Assembly: GCA_905221605.1 (NCBI GenBank)
Contig: CAJNDS010002135.1
Span: 1,264,001 to 1,327,500, forward strand
Direction: 5' to 3'
DNA length: 63,500 nucleotides
Origin: Symbiodinium natans
Lineage: Eukaryota > Sar > Dinophyceae > Suessiales > Symbiodiniaceae
Below, piece after piece: positions 63,357 through 63,500 of this stretch (position 1 is its first letter; each line of letters opens with the position of its first letter). The position numbers were made by a program, and so were the translations under genes. Under the pieces are notes generated by a model. The model did not search any database. It worked only from the letters and a program-made list of their open reading frames with translations, and was not told the DNA's origin.

Positions 63357-63500
63357 GAAGTAAGTGGCACAGCTGTGGGCCGTTGGTTTAGAGGGCTTCG
63401 GCTTTCGGGCTGCTTACTTAGTCCACATTTGGAATTCCATCTTGGGGGTCGTCGGGTTTATAGGGTTAAGGGTGTAGGGATGGCGCTTTTGGGCCGGCTC

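Noticed and set aside
1-63500. tRNA, rRNA or snRNA genes
   Set aside because: No cloverleaf, conserved rRNA segment or snRNA core was recognised by eye. A covariance-model search would settle it.

Overview
The window reads as dinoflagellate nuclear DNA. The evidence is a very high density of internal TTTAGGG/CCCTAAA telomere-type tracts, very short exons joined by GT-AG and many GC-AG introns, every recognisable host exon on the plus strand, and two Ty1/copia elements whose long polyproteins have a gag/protease/integrase/RT plan with extra enzyme-like domains. A Symbiodiniaceae-like genome is plausible, but the species cannot be read from the sequence. The telomeric tracts are interstitial: they switch strand repeatedly and neither edge of the window is a chromosome end.

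Region 0.2-31.3 kb is one large host gene, incomplete at its 5' end. Ten short exons (14-96 nt) encode the C-terminal two thirds of a nucleotide-sugar transporter of the SLC35A (UDP-galactose/CMP-sialate transporter) family, with motifs such as SGLAGVYTEKILKGSK, VRNVQLA and VIKYADNILKNFATS in the correct order. Its introns hold two full-length copia elements. Element A (1719-11655, minus strand) has identical 229-bp LTRs and its reading frame is broken in three places. Element B (13358-21970, plus strand) has identical 136-bp LTRs and one 2736-codon ORF. Both sit inside intronic telomere repeats and are flanked by perfect 5-bp target duplications made of telomere sequence (CCCTA and TTTAG). 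Element A carries a cytosine-5-methyltransferase-like domain. Both elements carry a segment with the layout of a 2-oxoglutarate/Fe(II) oxygenase. B also has an open 276-codon second frame with SAP-like motifs inside its polyprotein ORF.

Region 34.7-40.1 kb holds two more plus-strand genes. The first is a complete seven-exon gene for a small, probably mitochondrial membrane protein (34.70-38.13 kb). The second is a five-exon gene of unknown function (38.27-40.1 kb), two of whose introns coincide with copies of dispersed inverted-repeat elements. A short three-exon gene for a 66-residue acidic-tailed protein lies at 51.36-52.12 kb. From 41 to 63 kb there are about two dozen further exon-like islands (30-190 nt, AG before and GT/GC after, protein-like translation) that could not be chained into whole genes.

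The rest is repeats: about ten families of 60-220-bp, mostly inverted-repeat elements, telomere tracts and their TTTGGGG and CTTAGGG variants, a 1.3-kb minisatellite encoding degenerate pentapeptide repeats (GATLA), an inverted 21-bp minisatellite, long G/C homopolymers and AT, CT and TATG microsatellites. The main theme is that telomere-type DNA is used as intron material. It supplies splice donors (GTTTAGGG), it is the insertion site of both retrotransposons, and in one gene it is flanked by a duplication of the exon-intron boundary.
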